64,000 nt of DNA from Leptospiraceae bacterium (GTDB lineage Bacteria > Spirochaetota > Leptospiria > Leptospirales > Leptospiraceae), in the NCBI GenBank assembly GCA_024233865.1, contig JACKPA010000001.1:1054001-1118000 (forward strand), in the 5' to 3' direction. The notes beneath the pieces are model-generated. The model saw nothing but the letters and a program-made list of their open reading frames with translations, was not told the DNA's origin and ran no database searches. Shown here piece by piece: positions 24,619 to 34,154 of the stretch. How positions within the stretch are numbered: position 1 is the stretch's first letter; each line of letters starts with the position of its first letter. The position numbers and the translations under genes were made by a program.

Positions 24619-25044
24619 ATGATTTTAAAAGAAGTGAAATTGAGAACAATTTTTTTATTTATAATCCTTTTGTGTGGCGTGCTGCATTGTAGTCCTAAAG
24701 AAAAAGGAATTTCAGACCCAAAATGGAGAGATGAATCACAAAAAATTGCATCTGATATTTGTAGAAAACTTCAAGATTGCTCCAAAGAATTAGTACAAAA
24801 ATTAAAACCCTCTCTAAAATCTTATACCCTTTCTAATTTACGTCCGGAAAACTGCGCGGAAAAAAACAAAAAATCTAGGATATATTTGTTAAAAGGTTAT
24901 GACCCTGAGTTGATAAAAAGCAATGTTAGAAAATGCCATACTACCTTGGCGGGAATTACCTGCCAAGATATTGCAAATGGCGCCCTTCAAAAAACCAAAA
25001 CTTGTGTCATTATGAAAAAAATGCAATTAGGTGAAAAACTCTAA
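24619..25044 (+). CDS. Small Cys-rich lipoprotein, TIGR04454-like
   Basis: 141 residues from ATG 24619; signal MILKEVKLRTIFLFIILLCG ending GVLHC. The mature part has six to eight Cys in pairs (SDICRKLQDCSKEL, RPENCAEK, RKCHTTLAGITC, TKTC). This pattern matches a Leptospira lipoprotein family that I recall as TIGR04454. It may form a small disulphide-bonded helical bundle in the envelope. The role is unknown. Confidence 0.65.
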   Translation: MILKEVKLRTIFLFIILLCGVLHCSPKEKGISDPKWRDESQKIASDICRKLQDCSKELVQKLKPSLKSYTLSNLRPENCAEKNKKSRIYLLKGYDPELIKSNVRKCHTTLAGITCQDIANGALQKTKTCVIMKKMQLGEKL

Positions 25045-25063
25045 TTATATTTAATGCAGAGTG

Positions 25064-25582
25064 TTACAAAGAGTTTAATTCGGCACGTAAAGCTTTTTCA
25101 TTTTTTTGAATTATTAAAAGTATCTTTTTTTTAGCTATTTTTTCATTTTTCTTTTCCATGATCATCTTAGCCAATTTAAACTTTCTCCTAATATGATTGA
25201 TTGCTGGTAAACTAGTATGAAAATGCTCAGCCAACTCCCAATCTTTTTTGGTTTTATTCAGGTCGTACAATTCGGAAAGATTTTCTTTTGTCCATTCTTT
25301 TTTACCTTTTTGGGAACCTTTAAAATTATACTTTTCCAAACGCTTGGCATTTCTTGCATAACTTCCTTTACCTTTAATTTCTTTCCAGCTCGAGTTATTG
25401 GTTCTTGCGCGCTGCAAATCAGCAAAAGTATAATTTGTTTTTTTTAGCCATTTTACTGTAATACTTCCTTTTTGACCGGATCCTAGTTTGGATTTTAATG
25501 AGCGTTCTATGTATTCTTCGGGAGTTTTAGCCGTCATTAACTTATTTTTTTCTTCATTAATCTTTGGGATAGATAACTTCAT
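25064..25582 (-). CDS. Basic protein, unknown, possibly DNA-binding
   Basis: 172 residues with a strongly basic composition, over 20% Lys/Arg, and a helix-turn-helix-like stretch (KTKKDWELAEHFHTSLPAIN followed by HIRRKFKLAKMI). A coiled basic helix ends the protein. Start ATG 25582. It converges with the lipoprotein gene. I do not recognise the family; a nucleic-acid-binding role is inference from charge and the HTH-like segment only. Confidence 0.6.
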   Translation of the reverse strand: MKLSIPKINEEKNKLMTAKTPEEYIERSLKSKLGSGQKGSITVKWLKKTNYTFADLQRARTNNSSWKEIKGKGSYARNAKRLEKYNFKGSQKGKKEWTKENLSELYDLNKTKKDWELAEHFHTSLPAINHIRRKFKLAKMIMEKKNEKIAKKKILLIIQKNEKALRAELNSL

Positions 25583-25721
25583 ATATACTATTAACGGAAT
25601 AAAATATAAATGAGTATAGAAAAAATTTGCTATAAACAGCCACTTTTATAGAAACTTAGTTTTTATCATAAGGGTTACGCCTTAAAATAAGTTAGAATTA
25701 CTCTAAGTTAATTCCTTAGAT

Positions 25722-26042
25722 TTAAGAGGTTTTGAATAAGTCTTTTGCAATATCATGAGCAAGTGACCTATTGTAATCTTCCCTATCAATTAAAATTAGT
25801 GCTAACTTCTCTGATTTAATCCGATTTAAAATTTGTATTATATCTACCGGATTCTTAGAGTTAGTTGCAAGGTACTTAAATTCACAACCGCACTTTGGAC
25901 ATTTTTTATCTTTTGTATAATTTAATCCAAGTTGTTTACAGTTTCCACAGGTTCCATAAAGATCATCTATTAGCAAGATGTTTTTTTTTAGTGCCTCTAT
26001 ATTGAAATTTGTCCATACACGTATAAATTTATTTTGAGCCAT
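25722..26042 (-). CDS. Zinc-ribbon protein, conserved hypothetical
   Basis: 106 residues from ATG 26040-26042 (MAQNKFIRVW), with GAGGG upstream. A four-Cys zinc ribbon is visible: CGNC then CPKCGC with 18 residues between pairs. The rest resembles an alpha/beta domain (DIIQILNRIKSEKLALILID). No catalytic signature. It is divergent from dnaA across a 0.5-kb AT-rich gap. Confidence 0.65.
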   Translation of the reverse strand: MAQNKFIRVWTNFNIEALKKNILLIDDLYGTCGNCKQLGLNYTKDKKCPKCGCEFKYLATNSKNPVDIIQILNRIKSEKLALILIDREDYNRSLAHDIAKDLFKTS

Positions 26043-26542
26043 ATCACTTTCCCTCGATTCAGGTAAATATATTAAGACAAAAAACGTCAATCACTTTTAT
26101 ATGTTGTGTAGAATATTTTATAACGTCGCATACATAGTTATATATTAATAATAACTAATTTAGCATATTGTTAATTAGATTTATTTAATGTATTAAAAAA
26201 AAACAATGCCAATACTCTAAAAAATTTGATTTTATTCTATAAAATTTATTCTTTTTGCTAAAACAAAATTTTTAAAATAAAAATCAAAAAACTCTTATAA
26301 AATGATTTACAATATATTTATTCTTTATAGTTTATCTAATTATTAAGATACCACATTTAAGTTGTTTAAACAAATAAAATCTAACCCTTATGAACATTCT
26401 ATATAAAGGATTTTGTTACCTAATGTGACATAATCAATAGGGTAGAACTTAGAGACAAAAGAAGGTATTAAAGAGATGGTAAGCTTATTGACATTAAAGT
26501 GTTAATATCTAATTTATTAATTTCATTTATAGGGAGTGAAAA
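26043..26542. other. AT-rich region upstream of dnaA
   Basis: About 500 bp with no gene. It is extremely A/T-rich, which would suit an origin unwinding region, but I find no convincing DnaA boxes (TTATNCACA). The closest is TTATGAACA at 26388-26396, one mismatch. A promoter is likely near the 3' end. Confidence 0.55.
26488..26515 (+). promoter_or_regulatory. Candidate sigma-70 promoter of dnaA
   Basis: A perfect TTGACA (26488-26493), a 16-bp spacer and TAATTT (26510-26515) stand 28 bp before the dnaA start. GGGAGTG at 26532-26538 is the ribosome binding site. Confidence 0.55.
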
Positions 26543-27853
26543 TTGGAACAACTTTGGGATAAAATTTTAGAAGAAGTTTCTAAGCAGATACCAGCCGTAT
26601 ACTATGGATCATTTATTTCTCCTCTGTCTCTCCTTAATTACGATGATCAGAAATTGGTGATAGTAGCTCCTTCTAAAACAATCAAAAATCATGTAGAACA
26701 AAAATACCAACATTATATAGAAGAAGCTATATACAAAATAGGTGGGAGCAAACTAAAAGTTGAAATAAACATTGATTCTCAATCGAGTTTCATTGGTGAC
26801 TTGGTAAATGAGAAATTTAAAGATAACAATCTGTCTTTTAACTCTGATTATACTTTTGATGAATTCGCTGTTGGTGAATCAAATCGTCTTGCATTTTCAG
26901 CTTGCCAAGAAATATTAAAAAGACCTGGTGAGATCAATCCTTTGTACATCCATGGTGGAGTGAGTGTCGGAAAAACACATTTATTACAAGCTATAGGAAG
27001 AGAACTTCAAAGTAAATTCCCACCGAATACAGTAAAATATTTACCTATTTCCAACTTTTTATCTGAATTTGTTTTTACCCTACAAAACCGTCAATCCATG
27101 GAAGCGTTCAGGCTAAAGTACCAATCTTACAGTGTTTTAATAATAGATGATATACAGTATTTAAATAGTGGGGCAGAGAAAACCCAGGAAGAATTCATCG
27201 CCCTGTTTAATCATTTATATGATAGAAAGAAGCAGATTATCATAGCTTCTGATAGATCGAGCAAGGAGCTACCTGTTAAAGACTTGCTTAGATCTCGCTT
27301 TGTTACCGGTATTCAAGTTGAAATCAAGCCACCTAATGAAGAAATTAGGTTAGAAATTTTAAAAAGAAAAACAAAAGCCTTAGGGCTAAATTTAACAAAG
27401 GAATCAATTTATTATATTGCAAATAATTTCCAAACAGATACTCGTGGTCTAATTGGAGCTTTAAATGATATTTTAATATTTAAAAAGACTTATAACTTAT
27501 TATTATTAAGTGAACAAGACGTAAAAAATATCTTAGACAATAGGCTATTAAAAATCAAGCATGTGGATTTTGATCACGAAAAGATCATCGACAGGGTTTG
27601 CCACCACTTTTCTCAGATGAAAAAAGATGTACTGGGGCATTGTAGAAAACCGGAATATGTGGTACCAAGACATATTAGTATGTATCTATTGTATAAGCTT
27701 TGTAGTATGAATAAGACTACGGTTGGACGAATTTTTAACTCAAAACATTCTACTGTAATCAATGCAATCAAAAAAGTAAAAAGTAATATGGACAAAGATG
27801 AATCATATAGAAAAAAGTTGCTTCTTATCCAGTCAGAGTTTGAATACAAATAG
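26543..27853 (+). CDS. dnaA: Chromosomal replication initiator DnaA
   Basis: 436 residues from TTG 26543, which follows GGGAGTG. Domain I: LWDKILEEVSKQIPAVYYGS. AAA+ domain III: PLYIHGGVSVGKTHL (Walker A near residue 138), VLIIDDIQYL (Walker B) and the RSRFVTG arginine-finger region. Domain IV binds DNA, but its signature differs from the usual GRDHTTV and reads GRIFNSKHSTVINAIKKV. This divergent form is what I recall of Leptospira DnaA. The gene is not followed by dnaN. It ends 8 bp before the next gene, the STAS-MlaE permease. Confidence 0.92.
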   Translation: MEQLWDKILEEVSKQIPAVYYGSFISPLSLLNYDDQKLVIVAPSKTIKNHVEQKYQHYIEEAIYKIGGSKLKVEINIDSQSSFIGDLVNEKFKDNNLSFNSDYTFDEFAVGESNRLAFSACQEILKRPGEINPLYIHGGVSVGKTHLLQAIGRELQSKFPPNTVKYLPISNFLSEFVFTLQNRQSMEAFRLKYQSYSVLIIDDIQYLNSGAEKTQEEFIALFNHLYDRKKQIIIASDRSSKELPVKDLLRSRFVTGIQVEIKPPNEEIRLEILKRKTKALGLNLTKESIYYIANNFQTDTRGLIGALNDILIFKKTYNLLLLSEQDVKNILDNRLLKIKHVDFDHEKIIDRVCHHFSQMKKDVLGHCRKPEYVVPRHISMYLLYKLCSMNKTTVGRIFNSKHSTVINAIKKVKSNMDKDESYRKKLLLIQSEFEYK

Positions 27854-27861
27854 CGTGAACC

Positions 27862-28998
27862 ATGGAAACCAATAGTCGCAGTTTATTAAACTACCAGATT
27901 AGTTTAAAAGAAGATATCCTTTTTGTGCGTATAGCTGGCAGGTTAGATTATTTGACTGTATCTAAAATATGGGCTGAATCATTCGAGCAGTTTGAGAGAG
28001 ATAAATTTAATAGATTAATTGTAGATGCAAAAGGTATCACATATTGCGACAGTGTTGGGGTTGCTTTGCTATTCCAATACAAAAGCAAAATGGCAGAACT
28101 GGGAGGTGAATGTAGTATCGAAGGGCTACAGAGTCAATTTCAAGAATTGCTTGGTATGATTCACCAAGATGACTTTGTCGAAACCAGCAAGGCAGAACAG
28201 CAAATTTACAGTAAAACCGAAAAAGTCGGTATAGAATTCGTAAAATTTATGTCCGACATTAAGTTTTCGATTCATTTTATAGGTGAGATCTCATTTACAT
28301 TATTAAAATACATCAAAAACCCTTTTAAAATTAAGTGGGTAGAAGTAATCAAAATTTCCGAATCTGCTGGAGTAAACGCACTACCAATTATTGCTTTGAT
28401 TGGTTTTCTTTTAGGTTTAATCATGTCTTTTCAGTCAGCCATACCTATGCAAAGGTTTGGTGCGGAAGTCTACGTAGCAAACCTTGTAGCCATTTCTTTA
28501 TTTCGAGAGTTAGGACCTCTAATGACGGCAGTTGTTATGGCTGGCAGAACAGGTTCTTCCTTTGCAGCAGAATTGGGAACCATGAAAGTTGGTGAAGAGA
28601 TTGACGCTTTGACTACTATGGGCTTGAATCCGATTCATTTTTTGGTTATTCCAAGGATGATTGCAGTTATTCTTATTAGTCCTTTGTTAACAATTTTTTT
28701 CAATTTATTTGGCATGATAGGCGGAGCAATTGTTTTACTTTCTTTTGATTATCCGATTGTCACCTTTATCACACAGGTAACTCGTACTATAGATAATGTA
28801 GATTTGTTCATGGGGCTTTTTAAATCTATGGTTTTTGGGAGTTTGGTTGGTGGAATCGGTTGCCTGCAAGGATTAAACACAGGCTTAGGTGCAAGTGCGG
28901 TAGGAGAGTCCACTACAAAGTCTGTTGTAAATGGTATTATCTTTATAGCAGTTTCTGATGGAATTATGTCTGTATTGTTTTTTTATATTGGGATATAG
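27862..28998 (+). CDS. STAS-MlaE fusion: lipid ABC transporter permease
   Basis: 378 residues. An N-terminal STAS domain (about 15-115; IVDAKGITYCDSVGVALLFQ) is joined to an MlaE-type permease (about 145-378) with the family landmarks FRELGPLMTAVVMAGRTGSS, FAAELGTMKVGEEIDALTTM and GLNPIHFLVIPR. In the Mla system STAS is a separate subunit (MlaB); fused forms are also known. With the ATPase that follows after 2 bp it should move phospholipids across the inner membrane. An MCE (MlaD) gene is not nearby. Confidence 0.9.
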   Translation: METNSRSLLNYQISLKEDILFVRIAGRLDYLTVSKIWAESFEQFERDKFNRLIVDAKGITYCDSVGVALLFQYKSKMAELGGECSIEGLQSQFQELLGMIHQDDFVETSKAEQQIYSKTEKVGIEFVKFMSDIKFSIHFIGEISFTLLKYIKNPFKIKWVEVIKISESAGVNALPIIALIGFLLGLIMSFQSAIPMQRFGAEVYVANLVAISLFRELGPLMTAVVMAGRTGSSFAAELGTMKVGEEIDALTTMGLNPIHFLVIPRMIAVILISPLLTIFFNLFGMIGGAIVLLSFDYPIVTFITQVTRTIDNVDLFMGLFKSMVFGSLVGGIGCLQGLNTGLGASAVGESTTKSVVNGIIFIAVSDGIMSVLFFYIGI

Positions 28999-29000
28999 TA

Positions 29001-29765
29001 TTGGAAACAAATCCAATTATTCGAGTCGTTCACTTTACTTCCATCCTAAGTGGGGCTACAATTATTGACGACATATCATTTGACGTATTTCCTGGAGAAA
29101 TATTCGTCATACTTGGTGGATCCGGATGTGGAAAAAGCACTTTGTTAAAACACATGATTGGTCTTATAGAACCAGCCAAAGGTGAAATCTATATAGATGG
29201 AGACAACTTGGTTATGGTTGATGATGTTAGGCGAGCAGAAGTCTTGAATAAAATCGGTGTTACGTACCAACAAAGCGCCCTGTTTGGCTCTATGGATCTA
29301 TTGGAAAATGTAAGTTTACCTTTAAAGGAGTTTACCAATTTACCAAAAGATGCCATCGAGTTGGTTGCCAAAATAAAATTAAAGCTGGTTGGTTTGGAAA
29401 AGTTCATTCATCACATGCCAGCAGAAATTAGTGGGGGAATGAAAAAGCGAGCTGCCATTGCCAGAGCGATGGCTTTGGATCCTAAAATTCTATTTTTAGA
29501 TGAGCCTTCTGCCGGTCTTGATCCGATTACATCTGCTGAACTTGATAATTTAATCAAGCGACTGTCTAAAACGCTGAAAATTACGTTTGTAATAGTTACA
29601 CATGAATTAGAGAGTGTATACAGCATAGCGGATAGAGTCATTATGTTAGATAAAAGGGTAAAAAAAATTGTAGCAACGGGTAAACCTAGTGAACTAAGAG
29701 ATTACAGCACGGATCCTTGGGTAAGGCAATTTTTCAGAAGAGAAGCCAGCGAAGAAAAATCGTAA
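29001..29765 (+). CDS. MlaF-like lipid ABC transporter ATPase
   Basis: 254 residues from TTG 29001, directly after the permease. Walker A GGSGCGKST, Q-loop TYQQSALFGSMDLLENVSLP (MlaF-like), signature ISGGMKKRAAIARAM, Walker B ILFLDEPSAGLDP and H-loop VTHE are all present. The GMKKR signature ending is typical of MlaF. It is the partner of the STAS-MlaE gene. Confidence 0.92.
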   Translation: METNPIIRVVHFTSILSGATIIDDISFDVFPGEIFVILGGSGCGKSTLLKHMIGLIEPAKGEIYIDGDNLVMVDDVRRAEVLNKIGVTYQQSALFGSMDLLENVSLPLKEFTNLPKDAIELVAKIKLKLVGLEKFIHHMPAEISGGMKKRAAIARAMALDPKILFLDEPSAGLDPITSAELDNLIKRLSKTLKITFVIVTHELESVYSIADRVIMLDKRVKKIVATGKPSELRDYSTDPWVRQFFRREASEEKS

Positions 29766-29770
29766 AAAAT

Positions 29771-30775
29771 ATGGAACAGGTACATATAATTATTCCCTGC
29801 TACAATGGTGAAAATTACATTACAGAGACGCTGAATAGCATATTCAACCAAAGCTATACACAATTTATTCTTACCGTTATTGATGACCATTCTAAAGATA
29901 ATTCTTTAAGCCTTTTGCAAGGTATTACGGATAGTCGTTTGTGCATTATTCAAAATAAAGAACAACTTACCATTACACAAAATTTTAATAATTGCGTTAG
30001 ACACTCTCAGACAGACCTCTTTTGTATTATGCACCAAGATGATGTTTATGAACCAAATTATCTCGAAGAAATGGTAGAAGCCATGAATACTCACAAGGAG
30101 ACAGCGATTGCTCATTGTGATTTTTTCACCATTGATGAAGCTGGTTCGAAAATTATTGATTTTAAATATGAATTAAAGAGACAACTTTTTTTCAAAGAAA
30201 CGGAGTACACTTTTCTAGACTATATGGACGAATATAAGATGCTTATGATGGGTGATTATATAATATGCCCATCTGTGATGTATCGAAGAAGCATTTTTGA
30301 GAGTATTGGATACTTTGATGATCAATATCTTCAAGTGGAAGATTGGGATTTTTATATCAGAATTCTTCTGAATCAAAATAAGATACTAAGAGTGAATAAA
30401 AGGCTATTCAATTATAGAATTCACAAAAAAACAAAATCCCAAGAGCTTGTAAAAAACTTGGTAAAATATAAAGAAGAAATTTCCATGCTTACCAAACATT
30501 ATCACACTGCGAAAGAAAAACAATTTCCTTTAAATTTTACAGAAAAAAAATTATATACAAATGTCTTTAAAATACTACTTTGGGATATAAAAAATGATCT
30601 TTTACAAAACGAAATTATATTGGCTTTTCAAAAGTTAAATTTTGCTCTTCGGTCTTTTCCCTATTTGGAATTAAAACTTATCGTTCTTGCTCTATACCCG
30701 ATTTCTCTAATGGGAAAAGTTACCGGAAACATTCTTGATTTTCTTGCCAAAATAATTCTCGGAAAAAAGCAATAA
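29771..30775 (+). CDS. Glycosyltransferase family 2
   Basis: 334 residues from ATG 29771, 5 bp after the ATPase stop. GT-A fold features: HIIIPCYNGENYITETLNSI, TVIDDHSKDNS, the DxD-type site in MHQDDVYEP, and the acceptor region VEDWDFYIR (ED/W). A C-terminal hydrophobic stretch (310-330) may tether it to the membrane. It probably adds a sugar during envelope polysaccharide or glycolipid synthesis. An alternative start 54 bp upstream overlaps the ATPase gene and looks unlikely. Confidence 0.88.
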   Translation: MEQVHIIIPCYNGENYITETLNSIFNQSYTQFILTVIDDHSKDNSLSLLQGITDSRLCIIQNKEQLTITQNFNNCVRHSQTDLFCIMHQDDVYEPNYLEEMVEAMNTHKETAIAHCDFFTIDEAGSKIIDFKYELKRQLFFKETEYTFLDYMDEYKMLMMGDYIICPSVMYRRSIFESIGYFDDQYLQVEDWDFYIRILLNQNKILRVNKRLFNYRIHKKTKSQELVKNLVKYKEEISMLTKHYHTAKEKQFPLNFTEKKLYTNVFKILLWDIKNDLLQNEIILAFQKLNFALRSFPYLELKLIVLALYPISLMGKVTGNILDFLAKIILGKKQ

Positions 30776-30784
30776 AGCAAAAGT

Positions 30785-31426
30785 TTATCTCTTTTTTTTT
30801 CGTTGATAGTGAAAAATTAAAATCGCTAAAATAGAAAAAATAAAAATTGAAATTACCTTGCTGTAAATGCTTAAAAGGGAAAGGATATATTGCCAATTTT
30901 TTCCTAGAAAATATCCACCGCTAATAAGAAGTCCACACCATAAAACTACCGCTATAGTAAAGCATGATAAAAAAGTCAAAATGGGAACATTCGTCATTCC
31001 GGCTACAATAGAAACAAAAAAGCGAATGCCAGCCGAGAATCTTGAAAATAAAATTACAAGCACTGAATTTCGAGAAAACCAGCTAATCGTTTTTTGTAAG
31101 CCTTCCTCGTCGTACAACTGAGCCTTCAATGGAAATGTATGATTTTGCATCCATAAAATTATCTTTTCACCCAAAATGTACATAATGTAACCACCTACAA
31201 GGTTTCCAGCCATTGTGCTGCTTAACAATCCAACCCAGCCAAAATCAGAATGTTGGTGAACATCTTGTGCTACTAAAAATCCTCCAAAAACCGTAACGGA
31301 ATCTCCTGGCCAAGGTGGGAATATATTTTCCGTCATATTTGAAAAAAAGAAAAAAAACCAAACGATCCAGGTTTCTTGCGTAGAAATCCAAGAAAGGAGT
31401 TGTTCTAAGTAGTGTTCAAATTGCAT
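30785..31426 (-). CDS. DedA family membrane protein
   Basis: 213 residues with five to six membrane segments. DedA landmarks are visible: FFFFSNMTENIFPPWPGDSV near the N-terminus, the GxxxG-type helix AGNLVGGYIMYILGE, and the FSRFSAGIRFFVSIVAGMT segment with the conserved Arg and Gly. DedA proteins are undecaprenyl-phosphate or phospholipid translocases or relatives. It converges with the glycosyltransferase gene (10 bp between stops). Confidence 0.88.
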   Translation of the reverse strand: MQFEHYLEQLLSWISTQETWIVWFFFFFSNMTENIFPPWPGDSVTVFGGFLVAQDVHQHSDFGWVGLLSSTMAGNLVGGYIMYILGEKIILWMQNHTFPLKAQLYDEEGLQKTISWFSRNSVLVILFSRFSAGIRFFVSIVAGMTNVPILTFLSCFTIAVVLWCGLLISGGYFLGKNWQYILSLLSIYSKVISIFIFSILAILIFHYQRKKKR

Positions 31427-31486
31427 AGTTATAAAGAATCCATTAAATACATATTATATGTAAAGCAAAATATTTCAATAAATTTC

Positions 31487-32821
31487 TCAAGCCACATTAC
31501 AATTATAAAATTTGGAAAGGTTATTTGCATAATAACGATACGAAATATTGGCTGCAACCAGAATGGGGAGAATCATCGAATACTTATTCTTAAGACGAGA
31601 GAAAATACCTTTGTAGGAATAGACTTCTTTCCAAACCTTTTCGTGTCCTTCCAGTAGTTCGGTTGCGGTAATATTTTTAGGCTGGAATACAACGTGCTGA
31701 CCATCATACAAACTCCAGTTATTTGTCAAGATACGTCTTTCCGTGTCTAACCTTTGGTGCAGTGGCGTTCCGGGAAAAGGAGTCATAATCGAAAATCTGG
31801 GTAGATCAATTCCCTTGGTTATGGCAAAGTCTTTTACCGCATCAAAACTATGAATTGTGTCACCATCATTTCCAAAAACAAAAGTACCATTAATCGCAAT
31901 TCCTAAAGAGTGTAGTTTATAAATCAATTCGTCGTAATTAGAAGGATCGTTAAACTTCTTATTAAAGCTCTTTAAAGACTCCTGTTGTATGCTTTCAAAA
32001 CCAATCAGCAAGCCTTTGCAGCCACTTTTTGCTACTAAGTCTAGTAATTCATTATCTTTCCCAAGTAATGTGGTGGAAAGACCGACCCATTTGATCTTCA
32101 AAGGAATCAAAGCGGTAAACAACTCTTTAGCGTAAGCTCTATCTGCAATCAAATTTAAATCAAAAAATAAAACCGTTTTAGCTCGAAGTTGGCGTATATC
32201 GTCAACAACATGACTTACCGGTTTTTGAAAAGGTCTTCTTCCCCAAGCGCTAGGAACTACACAAAACTCACAATTGTGAACACAACCTCTGGTTGCTTCA
32301 ATGGTGTTTATCGTTTTGTAAGTGCCTTTTTTTAGCAATTCTCTTTTGGGGAAAGGAATAAAACGCATATCATGGAAAGAAAAGTTTGGTCTCATATCGT
32401 AACGAGGTTTTAATTTGTTGTTCACAAAATCTCTTAATAATTCTGGCCATGTTTCTTCCGCATAGCCCACTACTATCGAATCTGCGTAGTTTTGTGCTTC
32501 TTCCGGTATCAAAGTTATATGAGGGCCACCCAATACAACCGGTATACCTTTTTGTCTGTAGATTTTGGATAGTTCATAAGATCTGGGTGCAGAACCTGTA
32601 ATAACGGTCATTCCTATTAAATCAGCTTGTATCTCTGGTAAATCCTGAACACCTTCATCATAGATTTTTACTTCCGCATCTATGTCTTCTGGAACTAAAG
32701 ATGCCAACGTAGTCAAGGTAAGAGGAGCTGCCCTTAGACTTTTTCGGAATATACCTGTTTTGTGCCTATACAAAGGACCTTTGGGAGAGAGCAATGCAAT
32801 TTGTATCTTTTTTGTTTTCAT
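31487..32821 (-). CDS. B12-binding radical SAM protein
   Basis: 444 residues. The N-terminal cobalamin-binding Rossmann-like domain (IYRQKGIPVVLGGPHITL; no DxHxxG seen) is followed by a radical SAM core with the 4Fe-4S motif RGCVHNCEFCVVP (CxxxCxxC) near residue 186. The motif after it (FFDLNLIAD, WVGLSTTLLG, GLLIGFESIQQESL) fits the methyltransferase/hopanoid-type class. The product cannot be named; HpnP- and HpnR-like or lipid-modifying roles are possible. Confidence 0.88.
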   Translation of the reverse strand: MKTKKIQIALLSPKGPLYRHKTGIFRKSLRAAPLTLTTLASLVPEDIDAEVKIYDEGVQDLPEIQADLIGMTVITGSAPRSYELSKIYRQKGIPVVLGGPHITLIPEEAQNYADSIVVGYAEETWPELLRDFVNNKLKPRYDMRPNFSFHDMRFIPFPKRELLKKGTYKTINTIEATRGCVHNCEFCVVPSAWGRRPFQKPVSHVVDDIRQLRAKTVLFFDLNLIADRAYAKELFTALIPLKIKWVGLSTTLLGKDNELLDLVAKSGCKGLLIGFESIQQESLKSFNKKFNDPSNYDELIYKLHSLGIAINGTFVFGNDGDTIHSFDAVKDFAITKGIDLPRFSIMTPFPGTPLHQRLDTERRILTNNWSLYDGQHVVFQPKNITATELLEGHEKVWKEVYSYKGIFSRLKNKYSMILPILVAANISYRYYANNLSKFYNCNVA

Positions 32822-32846
32822 TTAATATAATCTTTCCTTATGAACA

Positions 32847-33956
32847 TTACAACTTTATATAAATCTTTTTTTTGTATAAAAACAATAAAACAAGAAACCA
32901 AAACAATAAGTGAAGAACTGCCCAAGCAAGAGATGCATTATAGGACGAAAAGTAGGGAGTTAACAAAATTTCCATTAGATATTCTTTTAGACTTTGATTT
33001 CCTACCCGAATTATGTTAAAGGTTTTTGCAAGAAGTGCGGAAAAAAAGAAAACAGCCAAAGAATTCGTGCCGTAGATTTCAAAAGGGCTGCCAACGAATG
33101 AAAGTTGTTTCACTTCCATAAGGAAATAAAAACAGGCAAAACAAATCATGGCAAGACCTGCCGTAAATAAAACATAAGAGGATGTCCATAAGTTTTTATT
33201 AATCGGAAAGTAAGAATCCCACAACATTCCAGAAATTATGCAAACCATTCCCCAAATGCTTAAAAATAACAACCTATAGCTATGAGCAGTATTGTCTGTT
33301 TTTTGATCCAAAAGGATACTGCCAATAAACATACCGATAATCATAGTGCAAACAGCTCCGAAAGTTGTTACAATTCCTTCCGGGTCCCAAGTTTTGGAAT
33401 GTTTCCAAAGGTGGTTTTTTAGAACAAGACGATCTATGTATGCTGCAATATTTTTCTCTTTTTCCAAAGAAGGAAAACCTAAATCTGGAACATTTACTTG
33501 TGTAAAAAGAAACCAATATCCGATTAAAAAAAGAAGCAAAAGATTAAAGAGTTGTTTGGGTTTGGTATACAGATACAAAACCGATGATAGTAAATATACA
33601 ATCGCCAGTCTTTGTAGTACACCAAGAATCCGAATAGAAGACAAATCTAAATCCGGCAGAGCGTTTAAAAACAAACCAAGTAGAAACAGAATAACGCTAC
33701 GATAAAAAATGTGAAGCAAAAGTTTGTTTCTAGTTTGAGACATCAATCTTTGAGAAGTGGATATTGTGAAAGAAACACCCATCGTGAAAATAAAAAAGGG
33801 AAACACCAAATCAGCAAAACTACAGCCGTTCCAATCGGCATGTTGCAGCGGATAATAAATGTTTCCCCAATCTCCAGGGTTGTTTACAAGGATCATTAGA
33901 GCAAGGGTAATTCCTCTAAGAGCATCGAGGGAAGTTATGCGTATTCTATTATTCAT
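32847..33956 (-). CDS. DUF5009/HGSNAT-like membrane acyltransferase
   Basis: 369 residues from ATG 33954-33956. Multi-pass, about ten membrane segments. N-terminus RITSLDALRGITLALMILVN and NNPGDWGNIYYPLQHADWNG, FPFFIFTMGVS are diagnostic of the heparan-alpha-glucosaminide N-acetyltransferase-like group (DUF5009/NagX). In bacteria members may acetylate amino sugars across the membrane. A longer reading starting at 34016 adds 20 residues with no similarity. Confidence 0.85.
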   Translation of the reverse strand: MNNRIRITSLDALRGITLALMILVNNPGDWGNIYYPLQHADWNGCSFADLVFPFFIFTMGVSFTISTSQRLMSQTRNKLLLHIFYRSVILFLLGLFLNALPDLDLSSIRILGVLQRLAIVYLLSSVLYLYTKPKQLFNLLLLFLIGYWFLFTQVNVPDLGFPSLEKEKNIAAYIDRLVLKNHLWKHSKTWDPEGIVTTFGAVCTMIIGMFIGSILLDQKTDNTAHSYRLLFLSIWGMVCIISGMLWDSYFPINKNLWTSSYVLFTAGLAMICFACFYFLMEVKQLSFVGSPFEIYGTNSLAVFFFSALLAKTFNIIRVGNQSLKEYLMEILLTPYFSSYNASLAWAVLHLLFWFLVLLFLYKKKIYIKL

Positions 33957-34154
33957 GGGACTATAATTTCTATAATTCCATAAATATGTTACCATTACAA
34001 TCATAAAATGTACCATGATTAGAGCGATTATTTAAAAATTATTGATAGTAAAAATCACTAATTTTTTTTTTTGCTATACAATCAAAGAAAGATAATCTAT
34101 CTTATTACTATATAAAGACCTTTTAGCACAACTCATTAGGAGAAGCAAGACAAA

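Noticed and set aside
26043..26542. Origin of replication next to dnaA
   Set aside because: Only AT-richness supports it. No cluster of DnaA boxes is visible, dnaN is not next to the gene and no skew could be computed, so it is left as a possibility only.
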